Of a DNA stretch of 64,000 bases, positions 55,842 through 64,000 are shown piece after piece. The stretch is from positions 2,242,001 through 2,306,000 of the forward strand of contig NC_059563.1 in NCBI RefSeq assembly GCF_905220415.1, written 5' to 3'. Source of the stretch: Colias croceus. Lineage: Eukaryota; Arthropoda; Insecta; Lepidoptera; Pieridae. How positions within the stretch are numbered: the first letter of the stretch is position 1; each line of letters opens with the position of its first letter. Below the pieces are notes generated by a model. That model was given only the letters and a program-made list of their open reading frames with translations, made no database searches and was not told where the DNA came from. The position numbers were made by a program, and so were the translations under genes.

Positions 55842-55857
55842 TACGCCATATGGCGTA
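55842..55857. promoter_or_regulatory. 16-bp perfect palindrome TACGCCATATGGCGTA
   Basis: Exact dyad 46 bp upstream of the THAP-like ATG. It could be a dimer-binding site or chance; position is the only functional hint. Confidence 0.35.
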
Positions 55858-55903
55858 ACTGCACGCTCATTTTTTATTTGTTTTAAAGTGAAACGCATCA
55901 AAT

Positions 55904-56104
55904 ATGCCTTCGTGTGTGTTACGATATTGCACAAATAATACAAATAATACAGAAAAGTGCAAAGGAATAACTTTTATCGGTAAGTACCTAACTAGATAAT
56001 AATTTTTAAAACTTAGAGCAAAAAAATGGCGCACAGATTTTGTTCGTGGTGTCTCCTCCATACGTAGTAATATTATCTCAATGACTGTGAGGGATATTTT
56101 CAAA
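55904..56104 (+). pseudogene. Broken THAP-domain gene fragment
   Basis: From the ATG the frame reads MPSCVLRYCTNNTN and then KCKGITFIG. This is the typical start of a THAP zinc-finger domain (MPxC-x4-C-x-N, then GxxF); the first two zinc-ligand cysteines are codons 4 and 9. In the same frame, after two adjacent TAA stops (55997-56002), it continues LKLRAKKWRTDFVRG, the expected LRxKW region, then IISMTVRDIF where the C-x2-H-F ligands should be and are not. A GTAAGT donor sits at 55980, but using it would need an implausibly short 37-nt intron or an exon outside view. I favour a decayed domain; a real first exon is the alternative. THAP domains occur in P-element-like transposases and host DNA-binding proteins. 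Confidence 0.55.
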
Positions 56105-56189
56105 GGTTTGTCGTGTATTTACTTAAGTTTACCAATATTTATTTAAATCTTGTTTAATTAAACATAAGTACATGTTATATAATATATAC

Positions 56190-56372
56190 TACCCCGCATG
56201 GCTCCACACCTGGTCTTAGCGTGATGATATAATATAGCCTTCCTCTATAAATGTGTTATCTTATACCGAAATAATTTCTCAAATCGGAACAGTACCTAGG
56301 TAGTTCATGAGATTAACGCGTTCAAACAAACAAACAAACCCTTCAGCTTTATCATAGATATTAAAGTATAGA
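56190..56372 (-). mobile_element. Helitron family B, decayed 3' end
   Basis: CCCCGCATGGCTCCACACC to GATATTAAAGTATAGA before T. Confidence 0.6.
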
Positions 56373-56379
56373 TACGTAT

Positions 56380-56850
56380 TATAGATGAGGTTGTAGGAGC
56401 TGCGATTTTTTTAGAAACAAATAATATGTTTTATACGAACTACCTATATCATGAACTTACAGTCTATTTCACTATGTATGTAGGTTGTCGAACAATATAT
56501 GTAGCTTAAAACTAAAATATGAAAATATTTTATTACCAAAAATCAGTACAAATACATCAATTTACTTAATACTGGATGTGTTTATTCATTCGATGTAATT
56601 ATTACAGTGAATTGTATAAAATTCGTTCGTAAATTAGCGTGATTCATTGGTTCAATGGACAAGATTGTTTACTTGAATATTGAGGTATTTCAGAACGTTT
56701 CTCATTATTGGATTTATTTACAACTACCTACACGTGTTGTGATTTGACTCATTCTTATTTAAAGTTCATTGTACACTGTGTATAAATTAAGTACCTATTT
56801 TATATGACTTATGCTTGTCTCTGCTCTAAACGGATTAAAATAAAAAACGA
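56380..56850. other. No supported feature
   Basis: AT-rich; no continuation of the THAP-like frame found. Confidence 0.4.
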
Positions 56851-56854
56851 GCCG

Positions 56855-56945
56855 AGCACACGTGTCAGAAGTGAAACTTCTTTGGCAAGATTAAAAGATA
56901 CCAAAATCGTCGTTTACTGCATGACGTGACGGTGTTGCCATGCTT
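56855..56945 (+). repeat. Dispersed repeat, GAAGTGAAACTTC family
   Basis: GTGTCAGAAGTGAAACTTCT to CATGACGTGACGGTGTTGCC, parallel to 29450-29545. Confidence 0.6.
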
Positions 56946-56962
56946 TTTCATTTTATATATTA

Positions 56963-57157
56963 CAAGCTTTCCGCCCGTGGCTTCGCCCGCGTTGTTTAAA
57001 ACATAATAAATTGTATACTAAAACCTTCCTCTTGAATCACTCTATGATCTATCTATTAAAAAAACCGCACCAAAATCCGTTGCGTAGTTCAAAATATTTA
57101 AGCATACATAGGGACATAGGGACAGAGAAAGCGACTTTGTTTTATACTATGTAGTGA
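56963..57157 (-). mobile_element. Helitron family D
   Basis: CAAGCTTTCCGCCCGTGG (CTAG mutated) to TATACTATGTAGTGA. Confidence 0.7.
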
Positions 57158-57164
57158 AGATTTA

Positions 57165-57630
57165 TACAGCATTGTAATACGTCTTCTGAAAACCTACTTC
57201 AGGTATATAAAAAGGAATAAAGTAACACACGTTTCATACCAACACTATATATCTAACTGCAAGTAAAGTTAAATAAAAGGAGGCAACATTGTAAAACTTT
57301 TATTTCTTTAAAAGCTTTCAACTGCCACGTAATTTAATTTCTCTCTTTACTTCTTCGTTTTTAAATCTTGCTTTATGTTGGTACCTTTGGAATTATATTC
57401 TGTAATGTTGGTATAGTTTTAAACAGTTTACGAAGAAATAATATTTTTGCTTAAAGTGCGAAGTTATATTTTTCTGAAACAAAAAAGTCACATGAATTCA
57501 AATCTCAATAAAAATAAAAAGCATTTACAATGAGAATATGAAATTTCAAGTTGTTTTAAATGGATAAATAGACAAGAATGTTTCATTACATAGTATAAAA
57601 CAACATTTATGTGCAATTTATTTATTATTT
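57165..57630. other. No supported feature
   Basis: AT-rich; nothing recognised. Confidence 0.4.
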
Positions 57631-57638
57631 GTTTGTCC

Positions 57639-57850
57639 GGTGCATTTACATCAAACGAACATACAATATACATTTTCGTGATCTTTTAGTGTCAATGAAA
57701 ACTCTTATTCAGTGTTGCTCAGTATAAGAACATTGCATAGATTATTTTCGAACGCACAAAGACCAACGAAAGAATGCTCTACGCCTGTTTACACTAAAAT
57801 AATTTGACATAGTATGGTTAGAATAAACAATCTTCTGATGTAAATGCACC
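57639..57850. mobile_element. TIR element, GCATTTACATCAAACGAAC family
   Basis: GGTGCATTTACATCAAACG at the left and TGATGTAAATGCACC at the right. The interior has CTTTTAGTGT and GTTTACACTAAAA as inner inverted words. No coding. A Helitron 3' stub (GCGAAGCCGCCGGCTCTAG) lies at 57934-57952. Confidence 0.65.
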
Positions 57851-57959
57851 GCTTGTAATTTAATAAATAAACCGCGTTTAATATTCGTATAGAAAAATAT
57901 GAATAAATAGGCTACTTCGTTCCCCATGTACAAGCGAAGCCGCCGGCTCTAGTTAGTAT

Positions 57960-58655
57960 ATTTTTTAATTCAAAACAAGACCAAGGTTCAAAAGCTGAAC
58001 TTGAAACAAATGACATGTTTTTGTATTGGAACAGAGATAAGCTGAGTTCGTAACTTGGTAACTTACTTACCCAGCCAACTTAACTTCCCAAGTCACCCAC
58101 TTTTGTTTAAGTTGGCAAGTCAAATTTACCTTTTTTAAAGTTACGACAGACGTTCTAGGAGTCACTGAGAGTTCAGTTACATGGAATCAATTTTAAGTTT
58201 TATGGAGTTTTCGATAAAAAAATAATTAATTTTAGTTTTTTTACTGTGGTATGCTATAGTTTTTATGAGGATACATTTTTGCTATTTAGGTACATTTATT
58301 ATAATTTTGTTAGTTTGATCTTGTAACTAGAAATTCACTTATTGTTTGCGACACTGAGAAAGTGTGTTTGTTTGTCTTTCTGTCACGTCGCATCACGATT
58401 TAATAATATGATTTTTATGTCTCGAGAAAATTAGGAGTAGATACAGCATGATGTAGGTTTTTTTACTGCGTTGATGTTGAAACATCTCACTCCCATGGGA
58501 CTGTCGAAAAGCTTTAAAAAATGAAGCTTAAAAGCTTACTACCTTTTAATATGAGGGTTATAAATTAATAGGTTTTCAGGTTAATTAATTACCAATATGA
58601 ATGCAAAAAGGATCCACAATATGGGTCATTTATATAGAATTACATAGGTAATAAT
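57960..58655. other. No supported feature
   Basis: Imperfect AAGTTGGC / GCCAACTT words near 58075-58120. Otherwise nothing. Confidence 0.4.
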
Positions 58656-58665
58656 CTAATATATA

Positions 58666-58834
58666 TCTAATATATAAAAATCAATGCCACTTTTCGTTGT
58701 AATTCCATAACTCGAGAACGGCTGAACCGATTTCGATAATTCTTTTTTTATTATATTCCTTGAAGTACGAGGATGGTTCTTATGTAGAGAAAACGTTAAT
58801 ATGTACCACGGGCGAAGCCGGGGCGGACCGCTAG
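58666..58834 (+). mobile_element. Helitron family F, first half of a dimer
   Basis: TCTAATATATAAAAATC to GGGGCGGACCGCTAG, 169 bp. A stray TCTAATATATA lies just upstream at 58655-58665. Confidence 0.85.
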
Positions 58835-59003
58835 TCTAATATATAAAAATCAATGCCACTTTTCGTTGTAATTCCATAACTCGAGAACGGCTGAACCGAT
58901 TTCGATAATTCTTTTTTTATTATATTCCTTGAAGTACGAGGATGGTTCTTATGTAGAGAAAACGTTAATATGTACCACGGGCGAAGCCGGGGCGGACCGC
59001 TAG
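58835..59003 (+). mobile_element. Helitron family F, second half of a dimer
   Basis: Directly abuts the first copy (CTAG then TCTAATAT) and looks identical over all 169 bp. Ends CTAG before T. Confidence 0.85.
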
Positions 59004-59027
59004 TACACTATAAATTTTATATTTAAA

Positions 59028-59231
59028 CTAGCTGATCCGCGCGGTTTCACTCCCGTGTCTCTACTCCTGTTGGTCGTAGTGAGATTGATATATTATAGCC
59101 TATAACCTTCCTCAAAAAATGGTCTATATAACACTGAAAGATCAACAAGGATTTTTCAAATCGGACCAGTAGTTCCCGAGATTAGCGCGTTAAAACAAAC
59201 AAATTCTTCAGCTTTATAATATTAGTATAGA
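59028..59231 (-). mobile_element. Helitron family B
   Basis: CTAGCTGATCCGCGCGG to TATAATATTAGTATAGA before T, with a short internal insertion (GATCAACAAG). Confidence 0.75.
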
Positions 59232-59234
59232 TTA

Positions 59235-60520
59235 ATCCAAACAATTAGGCTTATAATATTACAACATATGATTTACTTTTAAATTTCTTAACATGAACTT
59301 AGAAACATACCAGTTCATACCAAAAAACTTAAAATTAATCTAATACACTATGAACCAGAACATTACGCGTTACAATATTCAGTCCATGAAACAACAGTTT
59401 ATTTCAAGTTGCAAATAAAATTTCAAATAAATCTTGCATCAAAATTTCATAAATCACGTGCAATTCAGAGTGCTGTTATGTCGCTCTACTATCACAATAC
59501 TTCATCATTTTGCCGGTAAATTGATAACTATGAAAAAATAAAATTTACAGTGAACTCGGGTATGAAAATTCAATCTGTTTGTCGGGGTTCAACATCGAGC
59601 TTTTAAAGACTTTTCTCATTCAGTTTTAGAGTTTATTGTTCTTATATTTTAAGGTTGTTAATTTTGGCATAATAATGGACTAGGAGACCATCCGACTAGT
59701 AGATCTAGTAAGCTAGAAGAATTAAATAACTATTATTAATAAGTAACAATCAATATCAATCTTAAACTGAATTATTACTGAAGTATTTCTCATATTTTTT
59801 CTTGTTTTTACTATTTACTACTTTCGTTTAATTCGTAAATGCTATACATGCAACATTTAATAGGTACTGTTGTTTTCAGACGCTATTAACCGACATACCT
59901 ATTAATATTTTATACCTAATTAATAAAGTTAAAAAACACGCTTAAACTTATGAAAATTATTTTACTGTCATCGATATTTGACGAGTGTACAACTTCGAAT
60001 TAAATCTGCCCGTTTACAGTGGGTCAAAATCGTCTAAACGATTCAGTTACTTACAAACATGTCGCCTACATACAAACATATAGTTGAAGCTAATAAAAAC
60101 GTGTTAAAACTGGTTCCAATTTTCCACGAGCATCAATTTCAAACTAACCTAAAATAGTTCTAAATTTACAAGTCAAAATTGAATCATCTTTTAAAAATGG
60201 CGCGTGAAAATGACATGGCTGGATAAGGAATGAATAATGCAACGTCAGCAGGTCAGTAAATTATTTATGAGGTATATTGAATAGCCTCGTCTTTACGGTA
60301 AAGGCAATTTTTAAATTTTAATAGAGACTGTGTAAGGGATTTTGTTCCAAGCGAAATGGGAATAAGTTTTCAATACATTTTAGTATATTTTCATTTTTAA
60401 ATGTGAATGTAGATTTTTGTATTTTGTTGTTTTTTTGAAATCATGTAAATGTATGTCATTATAGAAATTAGACAGTAAAGTTAAATAACGATAAGGGTAG
60501 TAATTAAAAAAATTTGGTTG
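59235..60520. other. Long stretch with no supported feature
   Basis: AT-rich; no coding signal or element ends recognised. Confidence 0.45.
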
Positions 60521-60524
60521 TCTG

Positions 60525-60695
60525 TAAAGTCGGTTTACTGACGATAGTTGAACGTGATAACGTCCGATTGTGCTTCTTTGTCGCTCGTTCCGCGCTCTCG
60601 CTCGCACTTCAAGCCTTTACATGGAACGCCTCAGATGAGTCAGAGCGAGGTAACGCCGCATGAGTCATGTTTTTTCGTGCGTGCAGCCGGCTTTA
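60525..60695. mobile_element. Probable GC-rich MITE
   Basis: TAAAGTCGGTTTACTGACG at the left and CGTGCAGCCGGCTTTAACG at the right are imperfect inverses. The interior has GCTCGTTCCGCGCTCTCGC, CAGAGCGAGGTAACGCC and TGAGTCA words. The 75-codon minus-strand frame is from the repeat. Confidence 0.45.
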
Positions 60696-60910
60696 ACGAA
60701 TTATAAGACGTTGTCACGTCCAAAATGAACTAATGATTTAATATTTAACTGTTCTACAGAATAAAGTTGAGATGTTTCAATATTTTAATTGCACGTTAGT
60801 CCATGCAAAAAACAGACCGTTAATTTCAAAATTCACTGTTTTAATCAGTCTATGAGCTACTGTTTACTAATTACAGCTAATATAATAATAATTATTAATC
60901 TATTATGTAT

Positions 60911-61569
60911 AATGATAACAATTGAAAGGTAATGATTAATATGTTACGTTGCATTTACATCAAACGAACATAATATAGCTAGAGCTAGAGCAAGAGCATT
61001 TTTTCGTTTTTTTTTTTTTTTATGCTATAGGATAGCAACCGAGCAGACGCGTCGCCTGGTGTTAAGCGATACACGCCGCCCATAAGCATCCACTCCACTG
61101 GGAAGTGGATGTGTTGCTATCCTCAAAGGGATTTGGAAGGATTTAGGGAGAAGGGGCGAGGATGGGAGGGAATGAGGATAGGGAAGGAGAGGATGGGTAG
61201 GGGATGGGAAGGGATGTGGGCCTCCGGACCCCTCACTCACCGTACGGAACGCGACAGTAAACTGTCACTATGGCGCCGATATTCTGTGAGGGTGTGGTAC
61301 CTTCCCCGGTGCGAGCGTGGCCCAGTTCGTGCCGAAGCATGCTCGACTCCCACTTCCGTGGTCTTTAGTGTAAACGAAAACTCGTATTTAGTGTTGTTCA
61401 GTATAAGAACATTGCATAAAATATTTTCGAACGCACTAAGAACAAAGAAAGATGCTCTACGCCTGTTAACACTAAAGGAATTTGACATAGTGGGTTAAGA
61501 ATGAGCATTCGTTCGTTTGATGTAAATGCAACGTAACATATTAATCATTACCTTTCAATTGTTATCATT
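60911..61569. mobile_element. TIR element with 59-bp perfect inverted repeats, split by a SINE
   Basis: 60911-60969 is the exact inverse of 61511-61569 and includes GTTGCATTTACATCAAACG. The interior matches 57639-57850 (TTTAGTGTAAACGAAAACTC, GAACATTGCAT). About 35 bp of flank belong to the inverted repeat too, beyond the family terminus. Confidence 0.7.
61003..61364 (-). mobile_element. GC-rich poly-A retroposon (SINE-like)
   Basis: On the minus strand it starts GTGGGAGTCGAGCATGC, runs through GGCCACGCTCGCACCGGGG, a G/A-rich reverse-complemented middle and GGCGACGCGTCTGCTCGG, and ends in an A tract of about 18. I know this as a very common lepidopteran element. Two mutually antisense open frames across it are artefacts. 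Confidence 0.65.
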
Positions 61570-61892
61570 AGTATACATTAGCATAATAATCAATCATTAG
61601 GGGAATTCAAATGATTACAGAATCAGGAATCAGTCTCTCATTATCTATAATAAGTATGTAGAAGAAAATAATTGTTTGTTTGTAACAAATAAGCTCTGAA
61701 ACTACCACACCAATTTTGACAATTATTTAATCAGTCGATAACTATATAACTAGCCCTTACTAGCCACTACTAAATTACTGTTGTGGTATATGTTATACTT
61801 TTTTTTATTCCTTATCAATCCGAGTAGAGCCCAGTCAAGTAGCTAGTTTTCGTTTTACTTTCATGTAGATTAAAACCATCAAATAGACATCA

Positions 61893-62085
61893 TCCATACT
61901 AATATTAGAAAATCCTGAAGTTACTCTGTGTGTTTGTCATCTTCACGCCTAAACCGCTAAACCGATTTGAATAAAATTCGGTACACAGATGGTTTCACAA
62001 ATGAGAAAGAAAATTCGATCAGTTTTATCTTTAATCCTACGGAACTAAGCGCGTTTTTCTTTGACTACGCGGGGTGAAAAGCTAG
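61893..62085 (+). mobile_element. Helitron, family A relative
   Basis: TCCATACTAATATTAGAAAA to GCGGGGTGAAAAGCTAG. The GACA block is replaced by CTGTGTGTTTGTC. Confidence 0.65.
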
Positions 62086-62346
62086 CATGCAAAAAAAATT
62101 TTTCCTAATTTTAAAGTTAAATTTTCCTAATCCTAGTTATTCATATTTAAAAAAGTGCAAATTGCGCTTGACATTCATGTTTACACATCGCATGTAATAA
62201 TATTATAAATGTTCCCTTATTTCACAGCACAACACTTACAAATTGCATATGCTTCATTTCCATATTATAAAGGTTAACGCACATTATGCTTGCACTTTGA
62301 AAGCGAACTTTCGTTCGACACTACTACCTACTATTATTATTATAAA

Positions 62347-62584
62347 CTAGCTTTCCGCCCGCGGCTTCGCCCGCGCAGTCAAAGACAAACCCGCATAGTT
62401 CCCGTTCCCGTGGGATTTCCGGGATTGCGTCATTTTCCCGGGATAAAAAGTAGTCTATGTCCTTTCTCAGGTATCAAAATATCTCCATACCAAATTTCAT
62501 GAAAATTGGTTCAGTAGTTTAGGCGTGATTGAGTAACAGACAGACAGACAGAGTTACTTTCGCATTTATAATATTATGTATGGA
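62347..62584 (-). mobile_element. Helitron family A, complete
   Basis: CTAGCTTTCCGCCCGCGG to TAATATTATGTATGGA before T, with the GACA block. Confidence 0.8.
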
Positions 62585-62589
62585 TTAGA

Positions 62590-62980
62590 AATAGTATTAT
62601 ATTTAAAAATATAAGTATCAGATTATTAACAAAACTACAGAAGTTATATAATATTATGTTTTATCTTGTTATTCCTGAAAAAGCTAAATCTAATGAATAT
62701 TATTGATACTATCATAAAACATTTCCTTGTTCATAATTAACAACTACTCCTTTAAAATACTTTGAATTCTATATTACACTAATTGATCCATATTTAGACC
62801 TATAATAAAACATACAATATATACCTATACTGCCCTTATTTCAAATGTGTGAACATTTCTTATATCTATCTACACCTTACAAGTTACAACATACGCCTGC
62901 CAAGTCGGCGCCAACCCTTACCCTAATTACGCTTTCCCAGAATAGAAAATCTAGATAGAAATTACATTAATATTAGTCTA
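62590..62980. other. No certain feature
   Basis: Mostly AT-rich. GTCGGCGCCAACCCTTACCC at about 62905-62925 is a GC-rich island with no clear frame. Confidence 0.4.
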
Positions 62981-62984
62981 GTAA

Positions 62985-63043
62985 TCGAGTCGTGGATCTT
63001 CTGCATGTATTGGCGTCGCGGGTGGCCGTAGTGTCAAGGTATT
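62985..63043. other. GC-rich exon-like patch
   Basis: ATCGAGTCGTGGATCTTCTG to GTGGCCGTAGTGTCAAG precedes a GTATTT donor-like site. In one plus frame it reads RVVDLLHVLASRVAVVSR. The acceptor is weak, so this is a pointer only. Confidence 0.2.
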
Positions 63044-63049
63044 TTATTG

Positions 63050-63650
63050 TATAGTGCAGGAGCTGGTTGGGGAATTTGTTTATGTTGTGTTACGGGGAAA
63101 AAATGTAGCCAAAATGTATGTACCTATCTAGATAATTTCTTTAGTTTTCTTTTCTAAAAAATCAGGTGCTGAAAATCAGAAAGAATTGGTTTATTGTCTT
63201 GTCCACACTATTTCATAAGAAAGAGGTGACAGGAAAATCGTATATAGTCTAGGGGATCATTAGAAAATGAATAATGAATATAAACTTTACTTGAGAGATG
63301 CTTAATGTACCTATAATTATTATTACTAACATAAGGTATTTTTCAAGTTTCTAGCTAATAACGAAAAAAAAGTTCAATATTGGTTAAAATAAATTTATCT
63401 GTTTGTAAATATATTATTTGTTCAGTACCTCACAATCTCGTTTTATTTATTAAATTTCCTTTTGATTCCTACACCACCAAAACAATTAATACGGAAAGGC
63501 CTTTTGAACAAATATACATATTAAGTAACAAATATTTCCAATATTATGAACCCTCATAAATCACTCGATATAGGAAGTTTATCATGTTTCCTGTGATCCC
63601 GTTATTAATGACTGCGTTTTAAACATTTTAGAACTAAAATTCAATTGAAA
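63050..63650. other. No supported feature
   Basis: AT-rich; nothing recognised. Confidence 0.4.
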
Positions 63651-63658
63651 TCTTAATA

Positions 63659-63909
63659 TCTTAATATTATATTATAAAGGCGAAAGTTTGTAAGTATGGA
63701 TGTATGGATGTATGGATGTATGGATGTATGGATGTTTGTTACTCTTTCACGTAAAAACTACTGAACCGATTACAATGAAATTTAGCACACATATAGAGGG
63801 TAACTTGGATTAACACATAGGATAGTTTTTATCCCGAAAATCCCACGGGAACGGGAACTATGCGGGTTTTCCTTCGCAAACGCGGGTGAAGCCCCGGGCG
63901 GAAATCTAG
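63659..63909 (+). mobile_element. Helitron family C with GTATGGAT expansion
   Basis: TCTTAATATTATATTATAAA to GGGCGGAAATCTAG before T. At about 63695-63738 the variable site holds five GTATGGAT units. Confidence 0.75.
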
Positions 63910-64000
63910 TACTGGTTTAATTTCGACTTATATTCATTCATCTTAATGTTTTATTTAAAGCCAATACACGTAAAAGATGTATTAGAAACATAGCTATTTA

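Noticed and set aside
61109..61498. 129-codon plus-strand frame and antisense frames
   Set aside because: They lie across a GC-rich SINE-like retroposon and its junction with a TIR element; frames are open on both strands because of composition.

Overview
The window is AT-rich nuclear DNA from a lepidopteran, probably a butterfly. The evidence is the dense load of short non-autonomous Helitron-like repeats typical of that order: elements that begin 5'-TC(T/C)ATACTAATATTATAAA and end with a GC-rich hairpin followed by CTAG. The window also holds tRNA-derived SINEs, RTE-type LINE 3' ends and several TIR mini-element families. I found no complete host gene. Most open frames above 60 codons are translations of repeats or chance frames.

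Layout. 1-14 kb: scattered Helitrons, a 105-bp mini-MITE (2444-2548), a candidate host exon on the minus strand (about 2282-2369), a TTAA-flanked MITE with internal triplication (6906-7273), a second candidate minus-strand coding patch (11286-11498) beside a GC/CpG-rich block, and a long-TIR MITE (12025-12196). 14.1-15.6 kb: the most distinctive object, five head-to-tail copies of a ~313-bp unit, each with a tRNA-like sequence carrying perfect Pol III A and B boxes and a T6 stop. 15.6-30 kb: Helitrons, several nested by later insertions, plus foldback and MITE elements. 29.4-31 kb: a possible splice acceptor leading into a repeat, a three-layer nested transposon block, and a 5'-truncated RTE LINE with a 10-bp target-site duplication. 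33-43 kb: Helitrons, a TTCGTG-to-TTCGAG microsatellite, SINEs and two copies of an element bounded by GAAGTGAAACTTC palindromes. 45.3-47.8 kb: a Russian-doll locus, a Helitron split by a 2.3-kb TA-flanked TIR transposon that contains a smaller TA-flanked element encoding a pipsqueak-type helix-turn-helix protein, a dispersed repeat and a 290-bp near-perfect foldback. 48.6-53.6 kb: MITEs, a sixth tRNA-like copy and a LINE tail. 54-59 kb: a nested Helitron pair, a broken THAP-domain gene fragment (55904-56104), and three copies of a 169-bp Helitron that look identical by eye, two fused head to tail. 60.5-61.6 kb: a MITE and a TIR element split by a GC-rich SINE. 62-64 kb: more Helitrons, one with a GTATGGAT expansion.

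There is no gene pathway to describe. The region is a layered record of transposition, with rolling-circle elements dominating and cut-and-paste elements and retroposons inserted into them. Host function, if any, is limited to two or three exon-like patches and the tRNA-like array. All comparisons were made by eye; family names rest on termini, target duplications and motifs, not on database searches.
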